Shown: in pieces, positions 46,064-53,577 of the stretch
Numbering within the stretch: position 1 is the stretch's first letter
How the letters are laid out: each line of letters opens with the position of its first letter
DNA from: Nostoc sp. ATCC 43529
Lineage (GTDB): Bacteria; Cyanobacteriota; Cyanobacteriia; Cyanobacteriales; Nostocaceae
DNA: 64,000 bases
Direction: 5' to 3'
NCBI GenBank assembly: GCA_003326205.1
Contig: LWTK01000044.1
Location: forward strand, 1 to 64,000
Made by a program: the position numbers and the translations under genes
Notes under the pieces: generated by a model
The model's input: only the letters and a program-made list of their open reading frames with translations
Database searches by the model: none
What the model was told of the DNA's origin: nothing

Positions 46064-46676
46064 TCCCCATTACAGAGAGCAGGAGTTGCTTTTGCCCCAA
46101 TCCCTCTCCTAAGTTGCCTGGATTTCCAGTGTGTTGCGTCTTAGCTGACTACTCAAAAATCGACCATTTCTGAGAGCAAATCTTAGGAGTTATTTCGTTC
46201 CTAACTGGCTTTGGTTTCTGGTTTTAGAGTCTCTCTGTCCACCGGGGTACTTTTGGATGCATTTCAAAGACACCAACATTCTCTGAACTTTTGCTAGGAC
46301 ACTGGAAAATTGCCTAGCCTTTCCCCTTGGTCAGTTTTTGACCCTTGCGTATTAGCCTCTTCCGCAAGTTGGCCTTTTACGATGGTTCATACGAGAGTTC
46401 GTATTCCTACTCATGACCAGTTGCTAGGGATTCCACCCCATTTTGAGGCTTAGAGTTTCCTCCCATTTTTCCCAGCTTCAGCGATTTGGATTGCTAGTTC
46501 AAACACTGTGGGAATGCTGTCAACCTTTGCATCTAGGCGGCTAGACTGAGGATTTGAATATCCTGGCACTAGCAAGCCAGTTAAGTTGTCAAAGTTCTAA
46601 GTTAGAACTTTGCGGCTAATCCTTCAAACCTTTATCCAGTAAGGATTATGGTTGATTTCTAGCCAACGAATCGCAC

Positions 46677-46940
46677 TTTCCAAAAAGCCACATAACCTTC
46701 AATATTTTTCGCTTTCTCCTTTGTGCTGGGATAGTACCAAGCAGCATCTTTGTTGACTTGCCCATCAACTTCGATATTATAGTAACTGCATACACCTTTC
46801 CAATAACAGGTAGTATGTGTGTCACTTTCATTGAAGTATTCTTTGTTAATGGTGTCAGCCGGAAAATAATGGTTGCCTTCCACCACTACGGTATTATCGC
46901 TCTCAGCTAAAACTGCACCATTCCAAATTGCTTTCGGCAT
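46677..46940 (-). CDS. DUF427 (NTP_transf_9) protein gene, exon 1
   Basis: 88 codons from ATG at 46940: MPKAIWNGAVLAES, the SDTHTTCYWKG motif with the conserved Cys-Trp-Lys-Gly, DAAWYYP, and ending YVAFWK. The frame then runs into the intron, where unspliced reading gives VRFVG-stop. With exon 2 (44053-44073) the C-terminus becomes FWK-GVKVEA as in family members. The protein is a small beta-rich domain of unknown function, widespread and often single-copy. It lies beside a truncated epimerase gene on the same strand. Confidence 0.85.
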
Positions 46941-47008
46941 AACTGATTTTGTAAATAAAGTTTACATATATATTTTGACACTTCCACCGACACAACAAAA
47001 TTTTCCAC

Positions 47009-47605
47009 CTAGCCTTTGCGTGCAAAATCCCAGAAACTGCCACGAGTTGGGGCACTACCATACACTGATGAAGGATACAAAATAGAAGCATTACCTCCAT
47101 TGTTGATATATTCTTCTACTAGTCCATCTTTTAAAACATTTACACCCACTAGTAAATCAATACATACTAAATATTTAGGCATTGTATAACCTTTTGGTGG
47201 AGGTGTTTCAGTGATTCGTCCTCCATCGGCAGTAATCAAAGAGAAATTCCCACTGGTTGCAATTACATGAATATCCGGCGAAACTGCCCTAGCACCGTGT
47301 AAAGCGGCTTCTAAGGCGATACGGTCTTTGGCAAATTGAGCTTCTTTGGTTGGCTCTGGAGGCATGTGCCAAGCTACATTAATTACTGTTGTGATGTCAT
47401 GTTTGCGAATTGCTTCGGTAACATCGTTGCTAGAAAAGTTTACCTCTTGAGAACGGATTATTTCCTTACAGAAAGGCTTGATAGTCTCAACATCACTGCT
47501 TGGACGCACAAGTGCAAACACAGCAAAATCTGGTGTCTGAGAAAACTTACGGCACAGCGCTCCGCCAATATAGCCCGTTGCACCTAAAATCAAGATATTT
47601 TTGAT
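47009..47605 (-). pseudogene. Truncated NAD-dependent epimerase/dehydratase
   Basis: About 195-199 aa of a short-chain dehydrogenase/epimerase. The NAD-binding glycine motif is in ILGATGYIGGAL, with VINVAWHMPPEP and the active-site-like SSVYGSAPTRGSFWDF near the end. The frame stops right after this, so the substrate-binding C-terminal third (about 100 residues) is absent. At the expected start, AxxIKNILILGATG, the codon is ATC where related genes have ATG. A TTG at 47593 is the only nearby alternative. Both ends therefore look damaged and I read it as a decayed gene. Confidence 0.65.
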
Positions 47606-47876
47606 GGAAGAGTTTTTTAAGTAATAATAGCTGCTTGTTGTATCCAGGGCAGTACTGACAATGCTGAAGCTAGCCTAATAATTAGAGTAGGTAGCGATCG
47701 CCCAATTAATTATAAATACTTAGCACAAATTATACTATTAAAATTGATTACTGCTTAAATCACAGAAAAGAATGAAATTCATAGATTTTTCTTTATTCGA
47801 GTATTTTTTCGGTTGTATATTATTACTAAGCTGAAAAAAATCTGTAATTTTACTAAATGTTTAACTTTTAATAACC
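47606..47876. other. Divergent A/T-rich spacer
   Basis: Gene-free spacer between the truncated epimerase (minus) and the STAND ATPase (plus). One GCGATCGC lies near 47695. No promoter box was recognised. Confidence 0.3.
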
Positions 47877-49250
47877 GTGGAAGAATTGCTAGACGCTGTT
47901 GAAAGAATTCTACAAAACAGGCCTCTCGATTCCATTCAGTGGTTTGTGCTGTATCAGTCGTGGTTGGGTAAAACTTACGATGAGATGGCAGAGGGAACAG
48001 GTTATGGTAGCAACTACATAAAGCAAGTTGGCTCTATGCTGTGGCAAGACTTGTCCGAAGCCGCTGGAGAGAGAATAACAAAAAAGAATCTGCATCTAGT
48101 GTTGAGCAAATACTTGCAAGGGATAACTAAACAGCAAAATCAACCACAAGAAGAACCTGTCAACAAAAAATTCAGATTCACAAGGCTTTATCCAAACTTC
48201 TTTTCAGCCGGCAAGATGGAATTTCCTAGCGGACCTTTGCCAGTAGGTTCTCCTTTATACATCAAACGTCCTCCATTAGAAGAACTTATTTGTAGCGAAT
48301 TGATACAACCTGGTTGCCTAATCAGAATTAAAGCACCCAAGAAAATGGGAAAAAGTTCGCTGCTCAACCAGATGATTGCTTATGCTAAAGAGCAGGATTA
48401 TCAAATTGTCTACTTGGATTTTCAAGAAGCTGACGAAGAAGTTTTTTCTTCTCTGGATAAATTTTTACGTTGGTTCTGTATCTATGTCACCAGGCAGTTA
48501 AATCTATTTCCCTGTCTCGATGATTTTTGGGATACAGACATGGGCAGCAAAGTCAGCTGCAAAATTTATTTTGAAGCATATCTATTACAATACATTGCAT
48601 CAAATCCTGTCGTTTTAGCTTTGAATGAAGTTCAGCGAGTTTTTGAACATCCAAAGATTGCCCAAGACTTTTTGCCAATGCTGCGATTTTGGCACGAACA
48701 AGCAAAGCAAGACCAAACATGGCAAAAACTCCGAATGGTGGTAGTTCACACCACAGAAATTTATGTTCCCCTGAAGCTCAACCAATCGCCTTTTAATGTG
48801 GGAATTACAATTACTCTGCCACCATTTACCAAGAGCCAGGTACAGGATTTAGCATTGCGTTACGGGTTAGAGTGGGCGGCAGATTCCCAAGGGTCAAAAC
48901 AGCTAGAACCTCTACAAGCAATGGTGGGGGGACATCCTTATTTGGTAAGCCTTGCACTATATCATTTATCTGGGGAAAAAATCACCCTAGAAATGTTATT
49001 AGAAACAGCATCGACACCGATGGGAATTTACAGCCAGCATTTGCGAGAACTATTAAACTTGCTGCAAAAAGAACCAGAATTAATGTCTGCGATGCAACAG
49101 GTAATTGCTAGTGATGACAAGGTAGAATTAGATGCGATCGCTGCTTATAAACTAGAAAGCATGGGTTTAGTGCAACTCAACGGCAATCAAGCTTGTGTCA
49201 TGTGTGAATTGTATCGTCTTTACTTTAGTCAACAGTTGGTAAAACTTTGA
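47877..49250 (+). CDS. vMAP/AAA_35-type STAND ATPase with helix-turn-helix N-terminus
   Basis: 457 aa, starting with GTG. The N-terminal region (about 1-85, VLYQSWLGKTYDEMAEGTGY then YIKQVGSMLW) resembles the vMAP helix-turn-helix found at the start of many cyanobacterial signalling NTPases. It is followed by the AAA_35-like domain: FPSGPLPVGSPLYI, Walker A KAPKKMGKSS (152-161), and a Walker B-like segment LALNEVQRVF. In close relatives the last reads LDEVDRIF, so Asp is replaced by Asn and ATP hydrolysis may be impaired. The C-terminal winged-helix-like part ends at 457 with no WD40 or caspase domain. It is possibly a stand-alone conflict-system or sensor protein. Confidence 0.7.
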   Translation: MEELLDAVERILQNRPLDSIQWFVLYQSWLGKTYDEMAEGTGYGSNYIKQVGSMLWQDLSEAAGERITKKNLHLVLSKYLQGITKQQNQPQEEPVNKKFRFTRLYPNFFSAGKMEFPSGPLPVGSPLYIKRPPLEELICSELIQPGCLIRIKAPKKMGKSSLLNQMIAYAKEQDYQIVYLDFQEADEEVFSSLDKFLRWFCIYVTRQLNLFPCLDDFWDTDMGSKVSCKIYFEAYLLQYIASNPVVLALNEVQRVFEHPKIAQDFLPMLRFWHEQAKQDQTWQKLRMVVVHTTEIYVPLKLNQSPFNVGITITLPPFTKSQVQDLALRYGLEWAADSQGSKQLEPLQAMVGGHPYLVSLALYHLSGEKITLEMLLETASTPMGIYSQHLRELLNLLQKEPELMSAMQQVIASDDKVELDAIAAYKLESMGLVQLNGNQACVMCELYRLYFSQQLVKL

Positions 49251-49378
49251 AGTTAAAATAGTAAAATTATTTGTGTTGTTAGGCAAGAGGCAATAGGCAA
49301 TAGGGTTATAGAATATTAACCCAAATTCTGTAATTGCTAAAAGTGCAGGACATTGCAAACTCGAAAAATATTCTATTT

Positions 49379-49741
49379 TTAGGGTAAAGGTAAATAAACT
49401 ATTCTGTCTTGATATTCATCGTCTTCTGATGCCAAAGCAAGTATTATGAGTTCTTCTATATTTTGACCAATACTTAAACTTGGATTGAGGATAAAAATTC
49501 CTGGTACGTGACGATTAACAGCAATATGGTCAGCTAAATGTACTGGCATAGAAGTTCGGTTATTTGTGACTAATATAAAATTACGATCCTCACACCAACA
49601 TAAAATTTCTGGATCGAGTGTACTTTTTGATGGAGTTCCTGATTCTCCTAGCACTTTGATTGTAATATCAGGTTCTCGTAGCCTAATTTGATTTGGATAT
49701 ACAGGATTGACATTTTCATCAATTAGGTATTGCAGCGTCAT
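49379..49741 (-). CDS. DUF5615 PIN-like protein, putative toxin
   Basis: 120 aa. The N-terminal YLIDENVNP motif contributes acidic residues of the PIN-like fold. The central FILVTNNRTSM is the family core, and GIFIL follows. PIN-like proteins of this type are thought to be RNases acting as toxins, partnered with DUF433. The start codon overlaps the stop of the DUF433 gene (ATGA), so the two are translated as a pair. Activity has not been shown for this copy. Confidence 0.75.
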   Translation of the reverse strand: MTLQYLIDENVNPVYPNQIRLREPDITIKVLGESGTPSKSTLDPEILCWCEDRNFILVTNNRTSMPVHLADHIAVNRHVPGIFILNPSLSIGQNIEELIILALASEDDEYQDRIVYLPLP

Positions 49742-50076
49742 ACTTGTTCTTTAGCTTGTCTTGCAATTCGGAGTTGGCGCAGTTTTTCTGACACTGGTGG
49801 GGGATTAAGCCTCTGTTGTTCTCGCATTCTATGACCGTGTTCTATCCAGTTTTTCATGTAAGCACTGACAGTTTCTTGATTTTGCAAATAATAAAGAATT
49901 GTTGCATAAACTTGCTCTAAAGATATTGTTTGATAAATTTGGGCAATTTCTTCTGGAGAGCGCCCACAGTCAATGTATTCATAAAGAATTGTTTCAATCC
50001 CAATTCTTGAGTCTTTGAGTCTAATGTCTTGAGAAGACAGGAAGTTGAAATACTCTGTAATTTGTTTGGTAGGCAT
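49738..50076 (-). CDS. DUF433 protein, putative antitoxin
   Basis: 112 aa. DUF433 helix-turn-helix-like domain: DSRIGIETILYEYIDCGRSPEEIAQIYQ, in two parts, then LEQVYATILYYLQN. The C-terminal tail is basic (RQLRIARQAKEQ) and probably contacts DNA or the toxin. It is the upstream gene of the pair with the DUF5615 gene and overlaps it by four bases. This is the usual antitoxin-toxin order, so autoregulation is expected though not visible. Confidence 0.75.
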   Translation of the reverse strand: MPTKQITEYFNFLSSQDIRLKDSRIGIETILYEYIDCGRSPEEIAQIYQTISLEQVYATILYYLQNQETVSAYMKNWIEHGHRMREQQRLNPPPVSEKLRQLRIARQAKEQV

Positions 50077-50535
50077 AGATTAACTTAATATTTATTTATA
50101 TATATAGTAATCATTTTGTAAAAGCGATCGCACTAAATTAACATCTTCTAAAACTCTTTTCTCTGCGTTCTCTGCGCCTCTGCGGTTAAAAATCTTTATT
50201 CACCACGGAGGCACAGAGGTCACAGAGAAGAAAAAAGCGATCGCTCTCTTTCTGGAATTCCTTTATGTTACACTGTAGTCAATATCAAACCTCATCACAA
50301 CTCTAACGAGATAGCACAAATGAAGTAGTACCAAAGCAACAAATGTCAACAAAGAATAAACGCAACTAGTTTGACAGGGTTACTTCACATAGTCATGCAC
50401 TAAAGATATTGTCATCACTACTATTTACATTCAACCGCTTACCAACAGTCTGCGGCTGAGTTTGTTTTGTGTCTAATCTACCCGAAATCTTTGCGAACCC
50501 GCGGGTGGAAGTTTGCGAATTGAGGTTTGAAAAGA
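50077..50535. other. Intergenic region with a large inverted repeat
   Basis: Gene-free. At 50157-50238 an imperfect inverted repeat of about 35 bases per arm is seen: left arm ttctctgcgttctctgcgcc, right arm ggaggcacagaggtcaca, with an A/T loop between. GCGATCGC-like boxes lie on both sides. The rest is leader of the ABC-F gene. Confidence 0.55.
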
Positions 50536-52149
50536 ATGCAGAAAAAATCAATATTATTAGGTGAGAATTTAAGCTATGAACTCAGCTTAGAAAGAACTTT
50601 GTTTGAAAAAGTTCAGGTAAGTATTGAGGCGGGCAATTCTATTGCTTTAGTCGGTAAGAACGGCGTAGGTAAATCAACCCTACTCAAGATTCTTGCATGT
50701 CAAATTACACCTAGCGCAGGTTCAGTTTGGCATCATGGTGTTGTTTATTATTTGCCCCAAATCAGCACTATCAGGCAAGAAATAAAGTCAGATACAGTAC
50801 TAAATTTTTTGATTTCTATCTCGGATGAATGGTGGAAAATTGAGGAAATTGTGCAAGCACAATTCAATACAAATCTTGACCTTTCTCTACCTATGGATAA
50901 CTTGAGTGGTGGAGAATTGACAAAATTATTTTTAGCAATTGGTTTGGCTCAAGAACCAAATTTATTATTGCTGGATGAGCCAACTAATCACATGGATTTA
51001 CAAGCTTTAGAAAGCTTAAAAGAATTTCTTGGTAATTTCAATGGTGCATTTGTGATTGTCTCACATAAGCCCTTTTTCTTAAACCAAGTGACAAATGTTA
51101 CTTGGGAACTGACACCTGTTGGTTTAAAAGTATATGGAGGCAATTTTTCTTACTATCGAGAACAGAAAAAAATTGAATTAGATGCAGCATTGCGATCGCA
51201 CGAAGTCGCCAGAAAGGAACTCAAACGCGCTCAAGCTGCGGCTATGCAAGAACAACAGCGTGCAGCCCAAGCTCAGCGCAATGGTCGTGCTAAGTTTCTC
51301 GATGGTAGTATGGACAGAACAGCAGCTGGAGCGATGAAAAGAAAAGCTGAAATATCAGCCGGAATTGCCAAAAATAAACATGAAGCAGCAGTAGATAAAG
51401 CTAATCAAAGAGTTGCAGATACGAAGGTAAAAACAACGAAAGTAACAAGTATTCAACTAGAAGAAAAAAGCCAAAAGCGCAGAAATTTAATTGATATTCA
51501 AGGTGCGAATCTGCGGGTATCAGAACGGGTACTTTTACACAACATTCAGCTACATGTTTCATCTGGCGATCGCATTGCCGTTGTCGGCGCCAATGGTTCT
51601 GGTAAATCGAGTTTGGTAAAGGCAATTTTGGGAATGGAAAACCAAGTCGCAGTTTTGGAATCAGGTGAGGTTTTGCTTGCACCAACGATGAAAGCTATAT
51701 ATCTCGATCAAACATATCAATTGGTCAATCGCCAATACACAATTTTGGAAAATATGCAAGCCGCTAATCCAAATCTCAGCTATCAGCTTTTACGGCAACA
51801 ACTCGGACATTTTCTATTTAAATACGATGAGGTTAATAAAAGTGCATTTGTACTCAGTGGTGGCGAGTTGGCAAGATTGGCGATCGCCATGATTAGCATC
51901 TCTGAAATTGACCTACTGATTCTTGATGAACCAACTAATAACTTAGATATTGAAACCGTCGAACAAATGGTAGTAGGTATCAACGACTATCAAGGAGCTA
52001 TTTGGGTAATTTCCCACGATTTAGATTTCCTCCGCCGGATTAATATTACTCAAGGTTTCAAATTGCAAGAACAAGTTTTACAAACGACAAGCTATTTACC
52101 GAGTACACCTAAGCAATATTATCGAGAATTACTGGAATGTAATAAATAG
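50536..52149 (+). CDS. ABC-F family ATPase
   Basis: 537 aa from the ATG at 50536; a TTG nine bases earlier is also open. Two ABC domains with Walker A GKNGVGKST and GANGSGKSS, signature motifs NLSGGELTK and VLSGGELARLA, and Walker B-EPTN segments LLLLDEPTNHMDL and LILDEPTNNLDI. They are joined by a charged, helical linker (about 215-310) rich in Lys, Gln and Ala. No membrane spans. ABC-F proteins act on the ribosome, some protecting it from antibiotics. The role of this copy is unknown and no resistance gene is nearby. Confidence 0.88.
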   Translation: MQKKSILLGENLSYELSLERTLFEKVQVSIEAGNSIALVGKNGVGKSTLLKILACQITPSAGSVWHHGVVYYLPQISTIRQEIKSDTVLNFLISISDEWWKIEEIVQAQFNTNLDLSLPMDNLSGGELTKLFLAIGLAQEPNLLLLDEPTNHMDLQALESLKEFLGNFNGAFVIVSHKPFFLNQVTNVTWELTPVGLKVYGGNFSYYREQKKIELDAALRSHEVARKELKRAQAAAMQEQQRAAQAQRNGRAKFLDGSMDRTAAGAMKRKAEISAGIAKNKHEAAVDKANQRVADTKVKTTKVTSIQLEEKSQKRRNLIDIQGANLRVSERVLLHNIQLHVSSGDRIAVVGANGSGKSSLVKAILGMENQVAVLESGEVLLAPTMKAIYLDQTYQLVNRQYTILENMQAANPNLSYQLLRQQLGHFLFKYDEVNKSAFVLSGGELARLAIAMISISEIDLLILDEPTNNLDIETVEQMVVGINDYQGAIWVISHDLDFLRRINITQGFKLQEQVLQTTSYLPSTPKQYYRELLECNK

Positions 52150-52194
52150 GTAGAGAACAAAAAATAGTGCGATCGCACTACTTCTAAAGACTTT

Positions 52195-52602
52195 TTAGCA
52201 AAGTATTGCCTTCGATGGATATAGTCTGACAATCGATTCGACTGTTAACATACATGGCCCTACTAAACCTTGTTGATGACTGTGATATGGGTCGGCGTAG
52301 GAAACAAATTTGCCTACCACAACAACTCGTTTATGTTCAAATTGAACAATTTCATCAGGCGATCTGATTCCAGACGGATGTCCAAATGGGTAAAGTAATA
52401 TTGCACTATCCTCCAAAATTATATGAACCATACCTACATGTAGAGGTGGTAAATTTGGGTTTCTGCTTGCGGCTTTGCTACCATTTGCTTGTTGATATTT
52501 ACCGATGACGCGTACCTGTTTACCATTTCCCCGTTCAGATCTTTGAGCAAAAAGTTTATCTATATCAGCTCGACTCTCAATAATTGGTAATTCGTGAATC
52601 AT
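52195..52602 (-). CDS. Conserved hypothetical protein, possible OB fold
   Basis: 135 aa soluble protein. Alternating strands (VRVIGKYQQ, VHIILEDSAILLYPF, KRVVVVGKFVS, CMLTVESIV) suggest a small beta-barrel of the OB type, in the middle of which IRSPDEIVQFEHKR is distinctive. I do not recognise a family. The gene is convergent with the ABC-F gene and 45 bases from its stop. Confidence 0.5.
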   Translation of the reverse strand: MIHELPIIESRADIDKLFAQRSERGNGKQVRVIGKYQQANGSKAASRNPNLPPLHVGMVHIILEDSAILLYPFGHPSGIRSPDEIVQFEHKRVVVVGKFVSYADPYHSHQQGLVGPCMLTVESIVRLYPSKAILC

Positions 52603-53057
52603 GCTTTTTAATTTTATATAATTTAATATTAATTTTTAGGAGAAAAGTCAAGTAATGACAGCATATAAAAGCAGAATTTATCTATATCCGTTTAATATAA
52701 ATCAATTGTTTCTCAATAATATTCTTGGCTCCATGTAGCTTGAGTTTTAACTTTTACCCAGGGTATTACCTTTTGCCTTTCTTGCTCATTCAAATGAAAA
52801 GCGATCGCTTCTAGCTCTATAATTGCCAAGTCTCGATTCAGCGCCCACACAATTAACGCTGCTCAATGGCAAATTCCCAAACTCACATGGGAATCTTCCT
52901 CTCAAATCAAGGGACAGAAACTGATTACGACTCCAAGCACTAGCTAAACAAGCTAGTCTAGCCATCGCCTGTTCGCAAAATCTCTAACTCTCGAACAGAA
53001 GCCGCAGAGCATACAGTCAAGTTATAATTCTTTTGCGGATGAACGTAACAAAAATTT
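52603..53057. other. Intergenic region with a possible gene remnant
   Basis: Mostly non-coding. On the minus strand, 52713-52850, a 45-codon frame reads WALNRDLAIIELEAIAFHLN and ends WSQEYY-stop. The composition is protein-like, but no complete gene is present. It may be the tail of a decayed gene. Confidence 0.4.
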
Positions 53058-53384
53058 ATGAGTAACCCCCTTGTACAAGCCTTTTTTGTAGGCAGAGCGG
53101 TAGCTGAAGTAGTTAACGAGCGTTTAGAGGTCGCCTTGACCGATGCTTTGAGCGAACTGGGCAAATTTGATGCTGAAGCTAGAGAGCAGTTGCGCCAGTT
53201 TACAGAAGAAGTCCTAGAACGGGCAAATCGAGCAGCCGAAACCGCTAATACTGGCCAAGGTAGCACAAGCACTAGGCAACCAGGTTCAGGGCCAGTAGAC
53301 GTGCAAGCAGAAATTGATGAATTGCGAGCTGAAATTGCCTTATTGCGAACAGAACTGCAACATCATCGCAGAACTTCTGCATAA
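53058..53384 (+). CDS. DUF6825-like conserved cyanobacterial protein
   Basis: 108 aa. N-terminal MSNPLVQAFFVGRAVAEVV, then an amphipathic helix (FDAEAREQLRQFTEEVL), a Gln/Thr/Ser/Gly linker and a C-terminal coiled coil (EIDELRAEIALLRTELQ). This matches a small family conserved in cyanobacteria and plant plastids, to my recollection; its role is unknown. It lies upstream of the UbiB gene on the same strand, separated by a heptamer array. Confidence 0.6.
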   Translation: MSNPLVQAFFVGRAVAEVVNERLEVALTDALSELGKFDAEAREQLRQFTEEVLERANRAAETANTGQGSTSTRQPGSGPVDVQAEIDELRAEIALLRTELQHHRRTSA

Positions 53385-53389
53385 ATTTG

Positions 53390-53515
53390 GTCATTAGTCA
53401 TTAGTCATTGGTCATTGGTTATTGGTCATTAGTCATTAGTCATTGGTCATCAGTCATTAGTTTTATCCAAAAGACAAAGGACAACTGACAAAAGACAAAT
53501 GACAAAGGACATATA
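53390..53515. repeat. Tandem heptamer array before ubiB
   Basis: Units tcattag, tcattgg and ttattgg repeat at 53392-53460. Inverted-sense acaaagg/acaaatg units follow at 53471-53512. It is the same type as the arrays in the ndh and taxis operons. Confidence 0.75.
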
Positions 53516-53577
53516 AAAACAGTTTAGGAATCAGAGTGTCTTTTCTTGCAGATAATTCGGTTGCAAACCAACGGTAA

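Larger units (their letters stand above)
44074..46676 (-). mobile_element. Group II intron, complete, with encoded reverse transcriptase
   Basis: 2603 bases on the minus strand. The 5' end reads GTGCGATTCGTTGG, matching the GUGYG start. Domain V is at 44113-44147, with arms gagccgg and ccggttt and a GAAA loop. Domain VI is at about 44079-44108, as a hairpin with a gcga loop. The 3' end is ...GTTAAC at 44074, matching the AY rule. The ORF in domain IV is intact. A possible EBS1 (tttcca, 46303-46308) is complementary to the last six exon bases (tggaaa). Ends were fixed by the reading frame of the interrupted DUF427 gene, which is restored exactly. Confidence 0.85.

Noticed and set aside
53390-53515. 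Heptamer array as a CRISPR array
   Set aside because: Units are 7 bases, directly tandem, without spacers.
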